DNA of 64,000 nt, taken from positions 1,116,001 to 1,180,000 of the forward strand of contig NZ_JAHXYZ010000002.1 in assembly GCF_019969685.1 (NCBI RefSeq). Direction: 5' to 3'. Under the pieces are notes generated by a model that saw only the letters and a program-made list of their open reading frames with translations, was not told the DNA's origin and did no database searches. Shown in pieces: positions 8,693 through 17,695 of this stretch (positions are counted from its first letter, which is position 1; the number at the start of each line of letters is the position of its first letter). This stretch comes from Microbacterium sp. EST19A (GTDB taxonomy: Bacteria > Actinomycetota > Actinomycetes > Actinomycetales > Microbacteriaceae). The translations under genes and the position numbers were made by a program.

Positions 8693-10471
8693 TCAGTCTA
8701 CTTTCGGGGAGTCGGATGCCGGGGCCTGCGGTTCCGCGGACGGAACGGCTTCGTCGAGGATCTCGCGTGCTGTCGTGTCGCCCGCGACGTCGAGCAGGCG
8801 ACCGTGTCCGGCGACGAGGTCGTCGACCGCAGCGGCGAGGGTCGGGTCCTCGCCTCGGGCGAGTGCGGCGTACTCGAGATTCACGGCGCCGTCGGCGGCG
8901 GTCGCCTTCACCCAGACGCGACGGCGGGGAACGAACAGCGCGATCATGAGCCCCGCGAGCGCCAGCAGCGCGAACCCGAGCACGAACGGACCGGAGTCGT
9001 CGCGGTGGATCTGCAGGGAGGCGAACCGCTTCACCGACTGCGAGGCGTCGGTCGCCCCCGCGGGAGAGTCGTCCTCGAACGTGATCGTGCCGAGACCGTC
9101 GGGAAGGTCAGCCGTCTTGCCGGGGCTCAGCTCGATCGATTCCTTGCCGATCGCCCGGCCCGTCAGCTGGGTGAGATCGGTGGTGTCGAGCACGTAGACC
9201 GATCGCGGGACGCCGTCGTTGACCCCGAGGTCGCCCTCGAACACGTCCAGCGTGAGCAGCGGGTTGACGAGGTCGCCGTACGCGGAGGCGATCGTGCCGT
9301 CGGCACCCGTGGCCGCCGTGGGGTAGAACAGCGCGCGGATGCCGAGCTGTTCCGGCATCCCGTCGGTGATCTTCACGATGCCGAGCGAGAACATGTTGTT
9401 GTCCTGCGGGAGGAAGGGCACGCTCCCGGTGAACACGACCTCGTCGTCGGCGTTGCGCACGGTGATGGTCGGCGCGTAGCCGTTGCCGAGCAGGAAGATG
9501 TCGTCGTCGGCGACGGCGAGAGGCTCGTTGACCTTCACGGCGCCGGTGCGCTCCTCGCCGTTCTCCTGCACGGTCACGTTCGCCGAGAAGTCGCCGGCCT
9601 GGCCCGAGCCGGGCTCGCCGTACGGCTGGTAGGTCACGTCGAAAGAGTCGAGGCGCATCGAGTAGGGAGCGAGGGCGTCGTCTCCCACGAAGCGTCCGCG
9701 GTTCATCGAGTCGTAGTCGATGAGGGTGTTCGCGAACGTCTCGCCCTCGACGATGACCCGCTGGCCCGTGTACGAGAACCCGCCGCCGATACCCACGGTG
9801 ACGAGCACGCCGACGAGCGCCAGATGGAAGAGCAGGTTGCCCGTCTCCCGCCAGTAGCCGCGCTCGGCCGACACCGAGAACGTGCGGCCGCGGTCATAGC
9901 GCTCGACGCGGTACCCGAGGGCCTTCAGCTGCTTCGTCGCGACGTCGATCGAGGCGGATGCCGCAGCCTCGGCATCCGGCGCGTCGCGCACCACCTCGCG
10001 GTAGTCCTCGAGCCGCTGCAGACGGGCGGGGGTGCGCGGCGGGCGGGCGCGAAGGGCCTTGGCGTGGTGCCGGATGCGCGGGATGACGCAGCCGACGAGC
10101 GACGCGAACAGCAGGAGGTAGATCGCGGAGAACCACGGCGACAGGTAGACGTCGAACATCTTCAGCGCATCGAGCACCGGGAACAGATCGGGGTTGTCGC
10201 GCTGCCACTGCGTCACGCCGTTCGGGTCGGCCATCCGCTGCGGGAAGATCGAGCCGGGGATCGCGGCGATCGCGAGCACGAGCAGCAGGATGAGGGCCGT
10301 ACGCATCGAGGTGAGCTGACGCCACCCCCACCGCAGCCAGCCGACGATGCCGAGGCGCGGCTGCGTGATCGAGTCGTCGCCGTCGACGTGGTCGGACGGG
10401 CGGAGAGGATCGTTGGTGGTGTCGCTGGTCACGGCATCCTGGTTCTTGTTCTCAGAGCGGGAGGAGGACAC
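8693..10471 (-). CDS. resB: Cytochrome c biogenesis protein ResB
   Basis: A 592-residue partner of CcsB in system II cytochrome c maturation. It shows the family layout: an Arg/Asp-rich N-terminal tail, helix 1 at about 55-72 with the ResB signature LTSMRTALILLLVLAIAAIPGS, a second helix near 112-132, a third near 212-232, a large extracytoplasmic domain of about 250 residues, and a last helix near 495-515. The GTG start at 10471 lies 20 bases inside the 3' end of ccdA, so translation is coupled. The C-terminal 70 residues are acidic and probably cytoplasmic. Confidence 0.94.
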   Translation of the reverse strand: MSSSRSENKNQDAVTSDTTNDPLRPSDHVDGDDSITQPRLGIVGWLRWGWRQLTSMRTALILLLVLAIAAIPGSIFPQRMADPNGVTQWQRDNPDLFPVLDALKMFDVYLSPWFSAIYLLLFASLVGCVIPRIRHHAKALRARPPRTPARLQRLEDYREVVRDAPDAEAAASASIDVATKQLKALGYRVERYDRGRTFSVSAERGYWRETGNLLFHLALVGVLVTVGIGGGFSYTGQRVIVEGETFANTLIDYDSMNRGRFVGDDALAPYSMRLDSFDVTYQPYGEPGSGQAGDFSANVTVQENGEERTGAVKVNEPLAVADDDIFLLGNGYAPTITVRNADDEVVFTGSVPFLPQDNNMFSLGIVKITDGMPEQLGIRALFYPTAATGADGTIASAYGDLVNPLLTLDVFEGDLGVNDGVPRSVYVLDTTDLTQLTGRAIGKESIELSPGKTADLPDGLGTITFEDDSPAGATDASQSVKRFASLQIHRDDSGPFVLGFALLALAGLMIALFVPRRRVWVKATAADGAVNLEYAALARGEDPTLAAAVDDLVAGHGRLLDVAGDTTAREILDEAVPSAEPQAPASDSPKVD

Positions 10472-11255
10472 TGCCCATCACCGCCGTCAGCCGCGACATG
10501 ATGTCGGTCCAGAGGCCGGTGACCATCAGGATGCCGAGGACGATGAGCAGCACGCCGCCGATGATGTTCACCACGCGGATGTGGCGGCGCAGGAATCCGA
10601 CGGTCTTGGTCGCCCAGCCGAAGCCGAGGGCGACCAGCAGGAACGGGATGCCGAGACCGAGCGAGTAGGCGAGCCCGAGGAAGCTCGCGCGCACCGGATC
10701 GCCGGTGTTGAACGAGAGGGCGACGATGGCCGAGAGGGTCGGGCCCATACACGGCGCCCAGCCGATGCCGAGCGCGATCCCGAGCAGCGGGGCACCGATG
10801 ACCCCGTACTTCGAGTCGACGTGGAAGCGGAACTCGCGCTGCGCGAACCCGAAGGCACCGAGGAACACGAGTCCCATCAGGATGATGACGACGCCCAGGA
10901 TGCGGGTGATCAGGTCGCCCCACTGCAGCAGGAAGATGCCGAAAGTGCCGCTGAGCGCCGTGATGGCGATGAAGACGAGGCTGAACCCGAGGATGAACAG
11001 CAGCACTCCGAGCAGAAGCCGCCCCCGCGTGGGCGCCTCGACGGTCGTCGAGGCGGCGGAGCCCACCTCGGTCGTCGAGCGAGCGGAGCGAGACGAGACG
11101 TCGCCCCGCGGCGCGACCGCTCCCCCGAGGAATCCGAGATACCCCGGAACGAGCGGCAGCACGCACGGCGACAGGAACGACACGAGCCCGGCGAGCATGG
11201 CGACCGGGATCGCGAGCCAGAGGGCGCCGGATCCGATGATCGCTTCGGGGTTCAC
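10452..11255 (-). CDS. ccdA: Cytochrome c biogenesis/thiol-disulfide transporter CcdA
   Basis: A 267-residue, six-helix DsbD-type protein that passes electrons from cytoplasmic thioredoxin to the extracytoplasmic ResA-like protein. The redox cysteines are C31 (in SPCVLPLVPGYLGF) and C169 (in GWAPCMGP). Between helices 1 and 2 there is a Ser/Thr/Arg-rich loop of about 28 residues (about 50-78), longer than usual. Part of its DNA (11070-11099) matches a REP-like repeat type common between genes in this group of bacteria; see that entry. The gene lies 16 bases after the resA-like gene and overlaps resB. Confidence 0.93.
   Translation of the reverse strand: MNPEAIIGSGALWLAIPVAMLAGLVSFLSPCVLPLVPGYLGFLGGAVAPRGDVSSRSARSTTEVGSAASTTVEAPTRGRLLLGVLLFILGFSLVFIAITALSGTFGIFLLQWGDLITRILGVVIILMGLVFLGAFGFAQREFRFHVDSKYGVIGAPLLGIALGIGWAPCMGPTLSAIVALSFNTGDPVRASFLGLAYSLGLGIPFLLVALGFGWATKTVGFLRRHIRVVNIIGGVLLIVLGILMVTGLWTDIMSRLTAVMGSVLLPL
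11070..11099. repeat. REP-like element inside ccdA
   Basis: A 30-base stretch beginning GGTCGTCGAGCGAGCGG and ending AGCGAGACGAGAC, with outer TCGTC/GACGA arms. It resembles, from general knowledge, the abundant intergenic repeat of Microbacteriaceae genomes (GGTCGTTGAGCGAGCGnAGCGAGACGAAAC type). Here it is read in frame as about residues 53-62 of CcdA (VSSRSARSTT), in a loop between helices. I infer that it was inserted without breaking the frame. Confidence 0.6.
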
Positions 11256-11271
11256 AGCGTTCCCGTGGTGA

Positions 11272-11922
11272 TCACGAGGACTCCGCGAGCGCGTCCTTGA
11301 CGAGCGTGGAGAGGATCGAGGTGCCGTCGATCGGACCGATGATGCGGGCGGCGACGCGGCCCTGCTTGTCGAGGACCAGGGTGGTCGGTGTGGCCGCGAT
11401 CGGGGTGACCTCGGCGAACGCGAGCTTGGCCTGCGCAGTGTCGACGTCGATCAGGCTCGGGTAGGTGATGCCGAACTCGTCGGCGAAGGCTGTGGCCGTG
11501 TCGGCCTGGTCGCGGGTGTTGATGCCGACGAACGAGACGCCCTCGCCCTCGAAGTCCTTCCAGACGCTCTCGAGGTCGGCCGCTTCCACGCGGCACGGCG
11601 CGCAACCGGCGTACCAGAAGTTGACGACGGTGACCTGACCCTCGAGGTCGGCGCTGTCGAGCTTGTCGCCCGACTCGGTGACGCCGCCGAAGTCCACCGG
11701 CTCACCGCGATCAGCCTCGGGGATCTCGACGATCGCCCCGTCGGCCGCGACGTAGCCCGTGTTCTCGCCGGAGAGGAAGGACTCGCTGACCGGATCGGGA
11801 GCGCAGGCGCTCAGACCGATGGCGAACACCGCGGCGAGCGCGGCTCCGACCGCGCGGCGCGGAAGCCTGCTGCGGGAGGGGCGGCCGCTGCGGATCGGAC
11901 GGACCGTCGAGGCGAGTGGCAC
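11272..11922 (-). CDS. resA: TlpA/ResA-like lipoprotein thiol-disulfide oxidoreductase
   Basis: A 216-residue exported thioredoxin-fold protein. A signal peptide ends in the lipobox LSAC with the lipid-modified C40. The redox centre C107-A-P-C110 follows WYAG, and a cis-proline lies in ATPTTLVLD. Its task is to reduce the CXXCH motif of apocytochrome c before haem attachment, with electrons from CcdA encoded next. The start is GTG 11922; a -10-like TAAACT at 11930-11935 stands seven bases upstream, so the transcript is likely leaderless and the ResA-CcdA-ResB-CcsB unit starts here. The symbol follows the Bacillus system. Confidence 0.9.
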   Translation of the reverse strand: MPLASTVRPIRSGRPSRSRLPRRAVGAALAAVFAIGLSACAPDPVSESFLSGENTGYVAADGAIVEIPEADRGEPVDFGGVTESGDKLDSADLEGQVTVVNFWYAGCAPCRVEAADLESVWKDFEGEGVSFVGINTRDQADTATAFADEFGITYPSLIDVDTAQAKLAFAEVTPIAATPTTLVLDKQGRVAARIIGPIDGTSILSTLVKDALAESS

Positions 11923-11985
11923 GATTCTCAGTTTACGTGCGGGTTCCTATGCATGGGGTGGACGGGATCCGCCCCATGGACCCGC

Positions 11986-12615
11986 TCAGACGGCGCCGAC
12001 GTCGACCGCACCGCCGGTCGCCGCGGGCTCGGCGTACGCCACCTCGCGCCACACGTCGCCGACGCGCTCGAACGAGGTCACGCTCGACAGCGCGCACCGA
12101 CGGGTCCGCGGATCATGGCGCAGCGGAAGGCCGGCCACGCGCAGGTGCGTGATCCAGATCGGCGCCTGATGCGAGACCATCACGACGTCGCCGCCGTCCG
12201 CGGCATCCCACGCCTCGTCCATGATGCCCAGCATCCGCTCGGCGATCGACGCGTACGGCTCGCCCCAGCTCGGCAGGGCCGGCTGACGCAGGTGCCACCA
12301 ATTCAGGGGGTTCATCAGCGAGCGGCGCATCTGCGTGCCCTCGAACACGTTGGTCGGCTCGATCAGGCGGATGTCGATCTCGGGCACCTGGTCGAACCGC
12401 GCGGCGAACGGCTCGGCGGACTCCTGCGCGCGCTCGAGCGGCGACGAGTACAGCTCCACGACCGCTCGCTCGAGCGCGGCGACGTGGTCGGCCGCGGCCT
12501 GCGCCATCGCGCGCCCCGCCGTGCTCAGGTGATAGTCCGGGAGCCGCCCGTAGAGCACCCGGCGCGGGTTGTGCACCTCGCCGTGACGGACGAGGTGCAG
12601 TCGCGAAGCCGCCAT
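11986..12615 (-). CDS. Histidine phosphatase family protein
   Basis: A 209-residue phosphoglycerate mutase-like phosphatase. The catalytic R10-H11-G-E13 motif is at the N-terminus (LVRHGEVHN), the second histidine is H149 in VMVSHQAP, and an arginine-rich loop follows. Homologues of this size and position are regularly found before resA in Actinobacteria; the link to cytochrome biogenesis is positional only. It starts one base after the stop of the upstream small membrane protein gene, so both are on one transcript. The substrate is unknown. Confidence 0.9.
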   Translation of the reverse strand: MAASRLHLVRHGEVHNPRRVLYGRLPDYHLSTAGRAMAQAAADHVAALERAVVELYSSPLERAQESAEPFAARFDQVPEIDIRLIEPTNVFEGTQMRRSLMNPLNWWHLRQPALPSWGEPYASIAERMLGIMDEAWDAADGGDVVMVSHQAPIWITHLRVAGLPLRHDPRTRRCALSSVTSFERVGDVWREVAYAEPAATGGAVDVGAV

Positions 12616-12616
12616 C

Positions 12617-12991
12617 TCAGGCCTTGCTGTAGCGCGACTCGCCGAAACCGAGGATCAGGTAGCCGATGTAGGGGAACACGAACAGCAGGAAGAACGAGAA
12701 GATACCGCCCTTGCCGAACCGTTCGCCGAGCTTGATGGCGACGATGATGCCGAAGACGATGTTCACGATCGGGATCAGGTACAGCAGCGACCACCAGCCG
12801 GAGAGCCCGGCGATGCGCACGAGGAAGATGACGTTCACGATCGGGATGATCGCGAGGATGCCCGGGTGGCCCGCCTTCGTGAACACCTTCCACAGGCCGA
12901 TGACGACGACGACGTAGAAGATCAGAGAGATCACGCCGGTGGTGCCGGAGAAGATCTGTGCGTAGAGGTCGGAGATGCCGTTGGAGTCCAT
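12617..12991 (-). CDS. Small membrane protein (DUF5684-like)
   Basis: A 124-residue protein with four predicted helices and little outside the membrane. It has a repeated pattern of short loops with PIVNVIF and PIVNIVFG at the end of helices 2 and 3, a pattern I associate with the signal-peptidase-neighbour/DUF5684 group. The start is ATG 12991, with AAAGGG upstream; GTG/ATG codons further up (13021) would add ten residues without SD. A -10 TATGAT lies about 25 bases upstream of this start. The function is unknown. Confidence 0.75.
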   Translation of the reverse strand: MDSNGISDLYAQIFSGTTGVISLIFYVVVVIGLWKVFTKAGHPGILAIIPIVNVIFLVRIAGLSGWWSLLYLIPIVNIVFGIIVAIKLGERFGKGGIFSFFLLFVFPYIGYLILGFGESRYSKA

Positions 12992-13122
12992 GGAGTGGGC
13001 CCTTTCTGTCGTGGCGATCATACTGACGATCGGTGCCGGCGCGGGGAACGGCGCCGGGGACCCTCCGCCCGCCCACGTAGACTGGGCGGGTTCACCATTC
13101 CCCAGATCAGAAGGAATCCTCC

Positions 13123-14904
13123 GTGCTTCGCACCCACTCGGCAGGCTCGTTGCGAGCCGAGCACATCGGTCAGACCGTCACCCTCACGGGTTGGGTCGAT
13201 CGCCGTCGTGACCACGGAGGAGTCGCTTTCATCGATCTGCGGGATGCGTCGGGCATCGCCCAGGTCGTCATCCGCGACGAGGAGATCGCCCACCCGCTGC
13301 GGAACGAGTTCGTGCTGAAGGTCACCGGCGAGGTCTCGCAGCGCCCTGAGGGCAACGCGAACCCGAACCTGCCGACCGGAGAGATCGAGCTCATCGCGAG
13401 CGACGTCGAGGTGCTGAACGAGTCCGCTCCCCTGCCGTTCCAGGTGTCGACCGCACTCGCCGACACCGAGACCGTGGGAGAAGAGGCGCGCCTCAAGTAC
13501 CGCTACCTCGACCTGCGGCGTCCGGCCCAGGCCTCGAACCTGCGCCTGCGCTCGAACGTGTACAAGGCGATCCGCGACGTGCTGCACGCCGAGGACTTCA
13601 CCGAGGTCGAGACGCCGACGCTCACGCGGTCGACGCCCGAGGGCGCCCGTGACTTCCTCGTGCCGGCGCGACTGAGCCCCGGCAGCTGGTACGCGCTGCC
13701 CCAGTCGCCGCAGCTGTTCAAGCAGCTGCTCATGGTCGGCGGTGTCGAGAAGTACTTCCAGATCGCGCGCTGCTACCGCGATGAGGACTTCCGCGCCGAC
13801 CGTCAGCCGGAGTTCACGCAGCTCGACATCGAGATGAGCTTCGTCGACCAGGAAGACGTCATCACGCTGATGGAGTCGCTCGTCGTCGCGATGTGGAAGA
13901 CCATCGGCGTCGAGGTCTCGACCCCGCTGCCGCGCATGACCTACGCCGAGGCGATGGCCAAGTACGGCTCCGACAAGCCCGACCTGCGGTTCGGTCTCGA
14001 GCTCGTCGAGGCGACCGAGTACTTCGCGGAGACGCCGTTCCGCGTGTTCCAGGCCGAGTATGTCGGCGCCGTGCGGATGCCGGGTGGCGCGAGCCAGCCC
14101 CGCAAGCAGCTCGATGCGTGGCAGGACTGGGCCAAGCAGCGCGGCGCCCGCGGTCTCGCCTACGTGCTCTTCAACGAGGACGGCTCGCTCGGCGGCCCCG
14201 CCGCGAAGAACCTCTCCGAGGACGAGCAGGCGGGTCTCGCGGCCTTCGTCGGCGCCGAGCCCGGTGACTGCGTGTTCTTCGCCGCCGGTTCGACCAAGGA
14301 GAGCCGTGCGCTTCTCGGCGCGGCCCGTGTCGAGATCGGCCGTCGCCTCGGCTACCTGAACCCCGACGAGTTCGCGTTAACCTGGGTCGTCGACGCCCCG
14401 ATGTTCGAGCCTGCGGCGGATGCCGTGGCCTCGGGCGACGTCGCCGTCGGCGCCGGAGCGTGGACCGCCGTGCACCACGCGTTCACCGGCCCGAAGCCCG
14501 AGTTCGCCGACACGTTCGACACCGACCCCGGCTCGGCTCTGGCCTATGCGTACGACATCGTGTGCAACGGCTCGGAGCTCGGCGGCGGCTCGATCCGCAT
14601 CCACCGCGAAGACGTGCAGAAGCGCGTGTTCGAGGTCATGGGCATCAGCGACGAGCAGGCCGACGAGCAGTTCGGCTTCCTGCTGGACGCGTTCAAGTTC
14701 GGCGCCCCGCCCCACGGCGGCATCGCGCTCGGCATGGACCGCGTGCTGCAGCACCTGTCGAAGACCGAGTCGATCCGCGAGGTCATCGCGTTCCCGAAGT
14801 CCGGCAACGGCTTCGACCCGCTGACCGCGGCACCCGCGCCGATCACTCCCGCACAGCGCGCCGAGGCCGGCGTCGACTTCGAGCCGGAAGACGACGACGC
14901 CTGA
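13123..14904 (+). CDS. aspS: Aspartate-tRNA ligase
   Basis: A 593-residue class II synthetase, the usual bacterial length. The N-terminal OB fold (about 1-105, with [19 protein letters not shown]) binds the anticodon. The catalytic core has motif 2 around [18 protein letters not shown] (about 218-235) and motif 3 [10 protein letters not shown] near 534-543. The bacterial GAD insertion lies between about 290 and 410. It charges tRNA-Asp in the cytoplasm; whether it also charges tRNA-Asn cannot be decided from the sequence seen here. The start is GTG with AAGGA upstream. It is followed by a strong hairpin terminator. Confidence 0.97.
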   Translation: MLRTHSAGSLRAEHIGQTVTLTGWVDRRRDHGGVAFIDLRDASGIAQVVIRDEEIAHPLRNEFVLKVTGEVSQRPEGNANPNLPTGEIELIASDVEVLNESAPLPFQVSTALADTETVGEEARLKYRYLDLRRPAQASNLRLRSNVYKAIRDVLHAEDFTEVETPTLTRSTPEGARDFLVPARLSPGSWYALPQSPQLFKQLLMVGGVEKYFQIARCYRDEDFRADRQPEFTQLDIEMSFVDQEDVITLMESLVVAMWKTIGVEVSTPLPRMTYAEAMAKYGSDKPDLRFGLELVEATEYFAETPFRVFQAEYVGAVRMPGGASQPRKQLDAWQDWAKQRGARGLAYVLFNEDGSLGGPAAKNLSEDEQAGLAAFVGAEPGDCVFFAAGSTKESRALLGAARVEIGRRLGYLNPDEFALTWVVDAPMFEPAADAVASGDVAVGAGAWTAVHHAFTGPKPEFADTFDTDPGSALAYAYDIVCNGSELGGGSIRIHREDVQKRVFEVMGISDEQADEQFGFLLDAFKFGAPPHGGIALGMDRVLQHLSKTESIREVIAFPKSGNGFDPLTAAPAPITPAQRAEAGVDFEPEDDDA

Positions 14905-14925
14905 GCAGCCGCGTCCCTCGCTCTC

Positions 14926-14959
14926 GAGACCCCGTGCTGCCCTGGCAGCACGGGGTCTC
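14926..14959 (+). terminator. Rho-independent terminator after aspS
   Basis: Perfect inverted repeat of 16 bases per arm (14926-14941 and 14944-14959; GAGACCCCGTGCTGCC type) followed by TTCGTG. The T run is weak, as is usual in high-GC actinobacteria. The stem begins with the same GAGACCCC-TGCTGC sequence as the terminator at 20964. Confidence 0.85.
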
Positions 14960-15051
14960 TTCGTGTGCGCGCCTGCGAAGGGCATGTGCGCTTCGGAAGG
15001 ACGGATGCCGCGATTCCGTCCTCGCGAGGCGTACAAAGCCTGCCGGGGCGC

Positions 15052-15879
15052 TCAGGCGATCGCGGCGAGCGCCGGCGCGATGTTCTCGTTCCAGACATCG
15101 AACCCGAGCTTCGCGATCAGGCCGATCACGACGACGAGGAACACCACGCGGATGAAGGTCGTGCCACGGGCGATCGCCATCCGTGAGCCGAGGTAGCTTC
15201 CGCCGACGTTCGCGACGGCGAGGATGCCGCCCAGCAGCCAGAGCACCGAGCCGTGCGGGATGAACAGCAGCAGCGCGCCGAGGTTCGTGGCGAGGTTGAC
15301 GATCTTGGCTTTCGCGCTCGCCTGCAGGAAGTCGTAGCCGAGCAGCGCCACGAGCGTGATCACGAGGAAGGTGCCTGTGCCCGGCCCGATCATGCCGTCG
15401 TAGAAGCCGATCGCGAGCCCCGCGGCGCCCGCCATGATGTGGTGCTTGTGCCCCTGGAAGCGCAGCTGCGTCGCCGCGCCCATCTGCGGCTTGAACGCGG
15501 TGAAGAGCGCGACGGCCAGCAGGGCGACCACGATGATGGGCTTGAAGGCGGACGGCGGCAGGATCGTCGCGACGGCCGCTCCGCCGAAGGAGCCGGCGAG
15601 CGCGATCACCGCCATGGGGATCGCCGTGCGGATGTCGGGTTTCGCCCGCCGGTAGTAGGTGACGCTGCTCGTCGCGGTGCCGAAGACCGAGGCGAGCTTG
15701 TTGGTCGCGAGCGCCTGGATGGGCGCGACGCCCGGGATCAGCAGGAGTGCCGGGAGCTGCAGCAGTCCGCCGCCGCCCACGACGGCGTCGATCCAACCGG
15801 CCGCGAAGGCCGCCACGACGATGAGGATCAGCATTCCCCAGGTGAGCTGTTCGAGCCCGAGGAGTGCGCCGATGTCCAT
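15052..15879 (-). CDS. TSUP family permease (TauE/SafE)
   Basis: A 275-residue membrane protein with about eight helices and the two internal repeats of the TauE/SafE family. The N-terminal GWIDAVVGGGGLLQLPALL and the mid-protein FYDGMIGPGTGTF are the conserved glycine-rich repeat signatures. Members export sulfite, sulfonates or other small sulfur compounds, or import them; the substrate here is unknown. It is a single gene, convergent with aspS and facing away from the GNAT gene, from which it is separated by 25 bases. Confidence 0.92.
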   Translation of the reverse strand: MDIGALLGLEQLTWGMLILIVVAAFAAGWIDAVVGGGGLLQLPALLLIPGVAPIQALATNKLASVFGTATSSVTYYRRAKPDIRTAIPMAVIALAGSFGGAAVATILPPSAFKPIIVVALLAVALFTAFKPQMGAATQLRFQGHKHHIMAGAAGLAIGFYDGMIGPGTGTFLVITLVALLGYDFLQASAKAKIVNLATNLGALLLFIPHGSVLWLLGGILAVANVGGSYLGSRMAIARGTTFIRVVFLVVVIGLIAKLGFDVWNENIAPALAAIA

Positions 15880-15904
15880 CCCCTCAGGATGTCAGACTGA
15901 ACGC

Positions 15905-16420
15905 ATGCTCGACGCCCTCGCCCTGCCCCAGCCGATCGAGTCCCGCATCGGAGCCGGCGTGCTGCGCCGGGCGACGATCGAAGACACGGATGCCGTCATC
16001 GCCCTGCTCGCCGATGACGCGATCAGCGCTGCCCGCGGCGACGTGGCATCCGACGAAGACCGCCCCGCCTACAGGGCAGGACTCGTCGAGATCCTCGCCG
16101 ACTCCTCGAACGATCTGCTCGTGGTCGAGCTCGGCGATGAGATCGTCGGCACCCTGCAGCTCACCTCGATCCCCGGCATGTCGCGGCGGGGCGCACGACG
16201 ACTGCTGGTCGAGGCTGTGCGGGTGCGCAGCGACCTGCGCTCCTCCGGCGTCGGCTCCGCGCTCATGCGCTGGGTCTCCGACAGCGCCGCGCCCGCCCTC
16301 GGCGCCGCCATGGTGCAGCTCACCTCGGACGCGAGCCGCGTCGACGCGCACCGCTTCTACGAGCACCTCGGCTACGTCGGCTCGCACAAGGGCTTCAAGT
16401 ACGCGGTCCCGCAGGACTGA
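15905..16420 (+). CDS. GNAT family N-acetyltransferase
   Basis: A 171-residue single-domain acetyltransferase. The acetyl-CoA loop appears as VRVRSDLRSSGVGSALMRW (R-x-x-G-x-G/S pattern), and the C-terminal DAHRFYEHLGYVGSHKGFKY is the usual last motif of small-molecule GNATs. A -10-like CAGACT at 15893-15898 stands exactly six bases before ATG 15905, which suggests a leaderless transcript and rules out the much longer upstream frame, which overlaps the TSUP gene. The substrate is unknown. Confidence 0.9.
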   Translation: MLDALALPQPIESRIGAGVLRRATIEDTDAVIALLADDAISAARGDVASDEDRPAYRAGLVEILADSSNDLLVVELGDEIVGTLQLTSIPGMSRRGARRLLVEAVRVRSDLRSSGVGSALMRWVSDSAAPALGAAMVQLTSDASRVDAHRFYEHLGYVGSHKGFKYAVPQD

Positions 16421-16552
16421 CGCCACCGGCATCCGGATACGCCATCACCCGGACATCCCGCGTTCACCCGGGCCGCTCCGACCGGTAACTCCGCGCCCAT
16501 AGTGTCCTCTCGCACCCGAACCGGCGATCGCCGGTCACCCGAGAGGAATCAC

Positions 16553-17695
16553 ATGGCTCGCAACATCCGCCGCGCGCGCATCGGCGCCGGCATCGCCCTG
16601 GCCACCACGGCCGTACTCGCGCTCACCGCCTGCTCCGGCGCGGCCGACGCCACGGCCGGCGGCGGAGACTCCGACGTCGACGCGGCATCCGCGACGTCCG
16701 TCGCCGACTTCGGCACGTTCGCCGACCTCGAGGCCGCGGCCAAGGCCGAGGGCCAGCTCAACGTCATCGCTCTTCCCCGCGACTGGGCGAACTACGGCGA
16801 GATCCTCGATCTGTTCGCCGAGAAGTACCCCGAGATCACGATCAACGAGGCCTCCCCCGACGTCTCGAGCGCCGAGGAGATCCAGGCCGCTGAGACGAAC
16901 CAGGGACTGGACACCGCTCCCGACGTGTTCGACCTCGGCCTCACCGTCGCGCTGCAGAACACCGATGTCTTCGCTCCGTACAAGGTCGAGACCTGGGACG
17001 ACATCCCCGACGCCCTCAAGGAGTCGACGGGCCTCTTCGTCGGCGACTACGGCGGATACATGTCGATCGGCTACGACTCCTCCAAATTCGACGCCCCCGA
17101 GTCGCTCGACGACCTGAAGAGCGCCGACTACAAGGGGGCCGTCGCGATCAACGGCGACCCGACGCAGGCTGGTGCGGCGTTCGCCGCCGTGGGTCTCGCG
17201 ACGGTCCAGTCCGACGGCACGCTCGACGACGTCCAGCCCGGCATCGACTTCTTCTCGGAGCTGCACAAGGCGGGCAACTTGCTCAAGGTCGACGTGACCA
17301 CGGCGACCGTCGCGAGCGGCGAGACCCCGGTCGTCTTCGACTGGGACTACCTGAACGCCTCGCACACGGCCGACAACGAGAACTGGAAGGTCGTCGTCCT
17401 CGACGGCACCGGCTACGCCGGCTACTACAACCAGGCCATCAACAAGGACGCCCCGAACCCTGCCGCGGCTCGCCTGTGGCAGGAGTTCCTCTACAGCGAC
17501 GAGGTGCAGAACCTGTGGCTCAAGGGCGGCGCACGCCCGGCGCGCATGGAGGCCATGACGGATGCCGGCACGATCGACGCCGACCTCGCCGCAGCTCTTC
17601 CCGAGGTGCCGTCCGAGACGGTCGTCCCGACCGAGGAGCAGTCGGCGAACGCCGGCACGCTGCTCGGCGAGAAGTGGGCAGCGGCCGTCCAGTGA
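16553..17695 (+). CDS. ABC transporter substrate-binding lipoprotein (PotD/Fbp type)
   Basis: A 380-residue exported binding protein. The signal peptide ends in LTAC with lipid anchor C27, followed by a short acidic linker. The mature part has the two-lobe pattern of family 1 binding proteins for spermidine/putrescine, iron or phosphonates (LNVIALPRDWANYGEILDLFAEKYP at the start of lobe 1; AVAINGDPTQAGAAFAAVGLA in lobe 2). It is the first gene of a four-gene importer. The SD GAGAGGA lies 8 bases upstream; a -10-like TAGTGT at 16500-16505 would give a leader of about 40 bases. The substrate is not predictable by eye. Confidence 0.9.
   Translation: MARNIRRARIGAGIALATTAVLALTACSGAADATAGGGDSDVDAASATSVADFGTFADLEAAAKAEGQLNVIALPRDWANYGEILDLFAEKYPEITINEASPDVSSAEEIQAAETNQGLDTAPDVFDLGLTVALQNTDVFAPYKVETWDDIPDALKESTGLFVGDYGGYMSIGYDSSKFDAPESLDDLKSADYKGAVAINGDPTQAGAAFAAVGLATVQSDGTLDDVQPGIDFFSELHKAGNLLKVDVTTATVASGETPVVFDWDYLNASHTADNENWKVVVLDGTGYAGYYNQAINKDAPNPAAARLWQEFLYSDEVQNLWLKGGARPARMEAMTDAGTIDADLAAALPEVPSETVVPTEEQSANAGTLLGEKWAAAVQ

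Noticed and set aside
8675..10501. A 608-codon plus-strand frame opposite resB
   Set aside because: Same reason: low-complexity Arg/Val/Gly/Glu composition, no SD, no motif, while resB on the other strand is clear.
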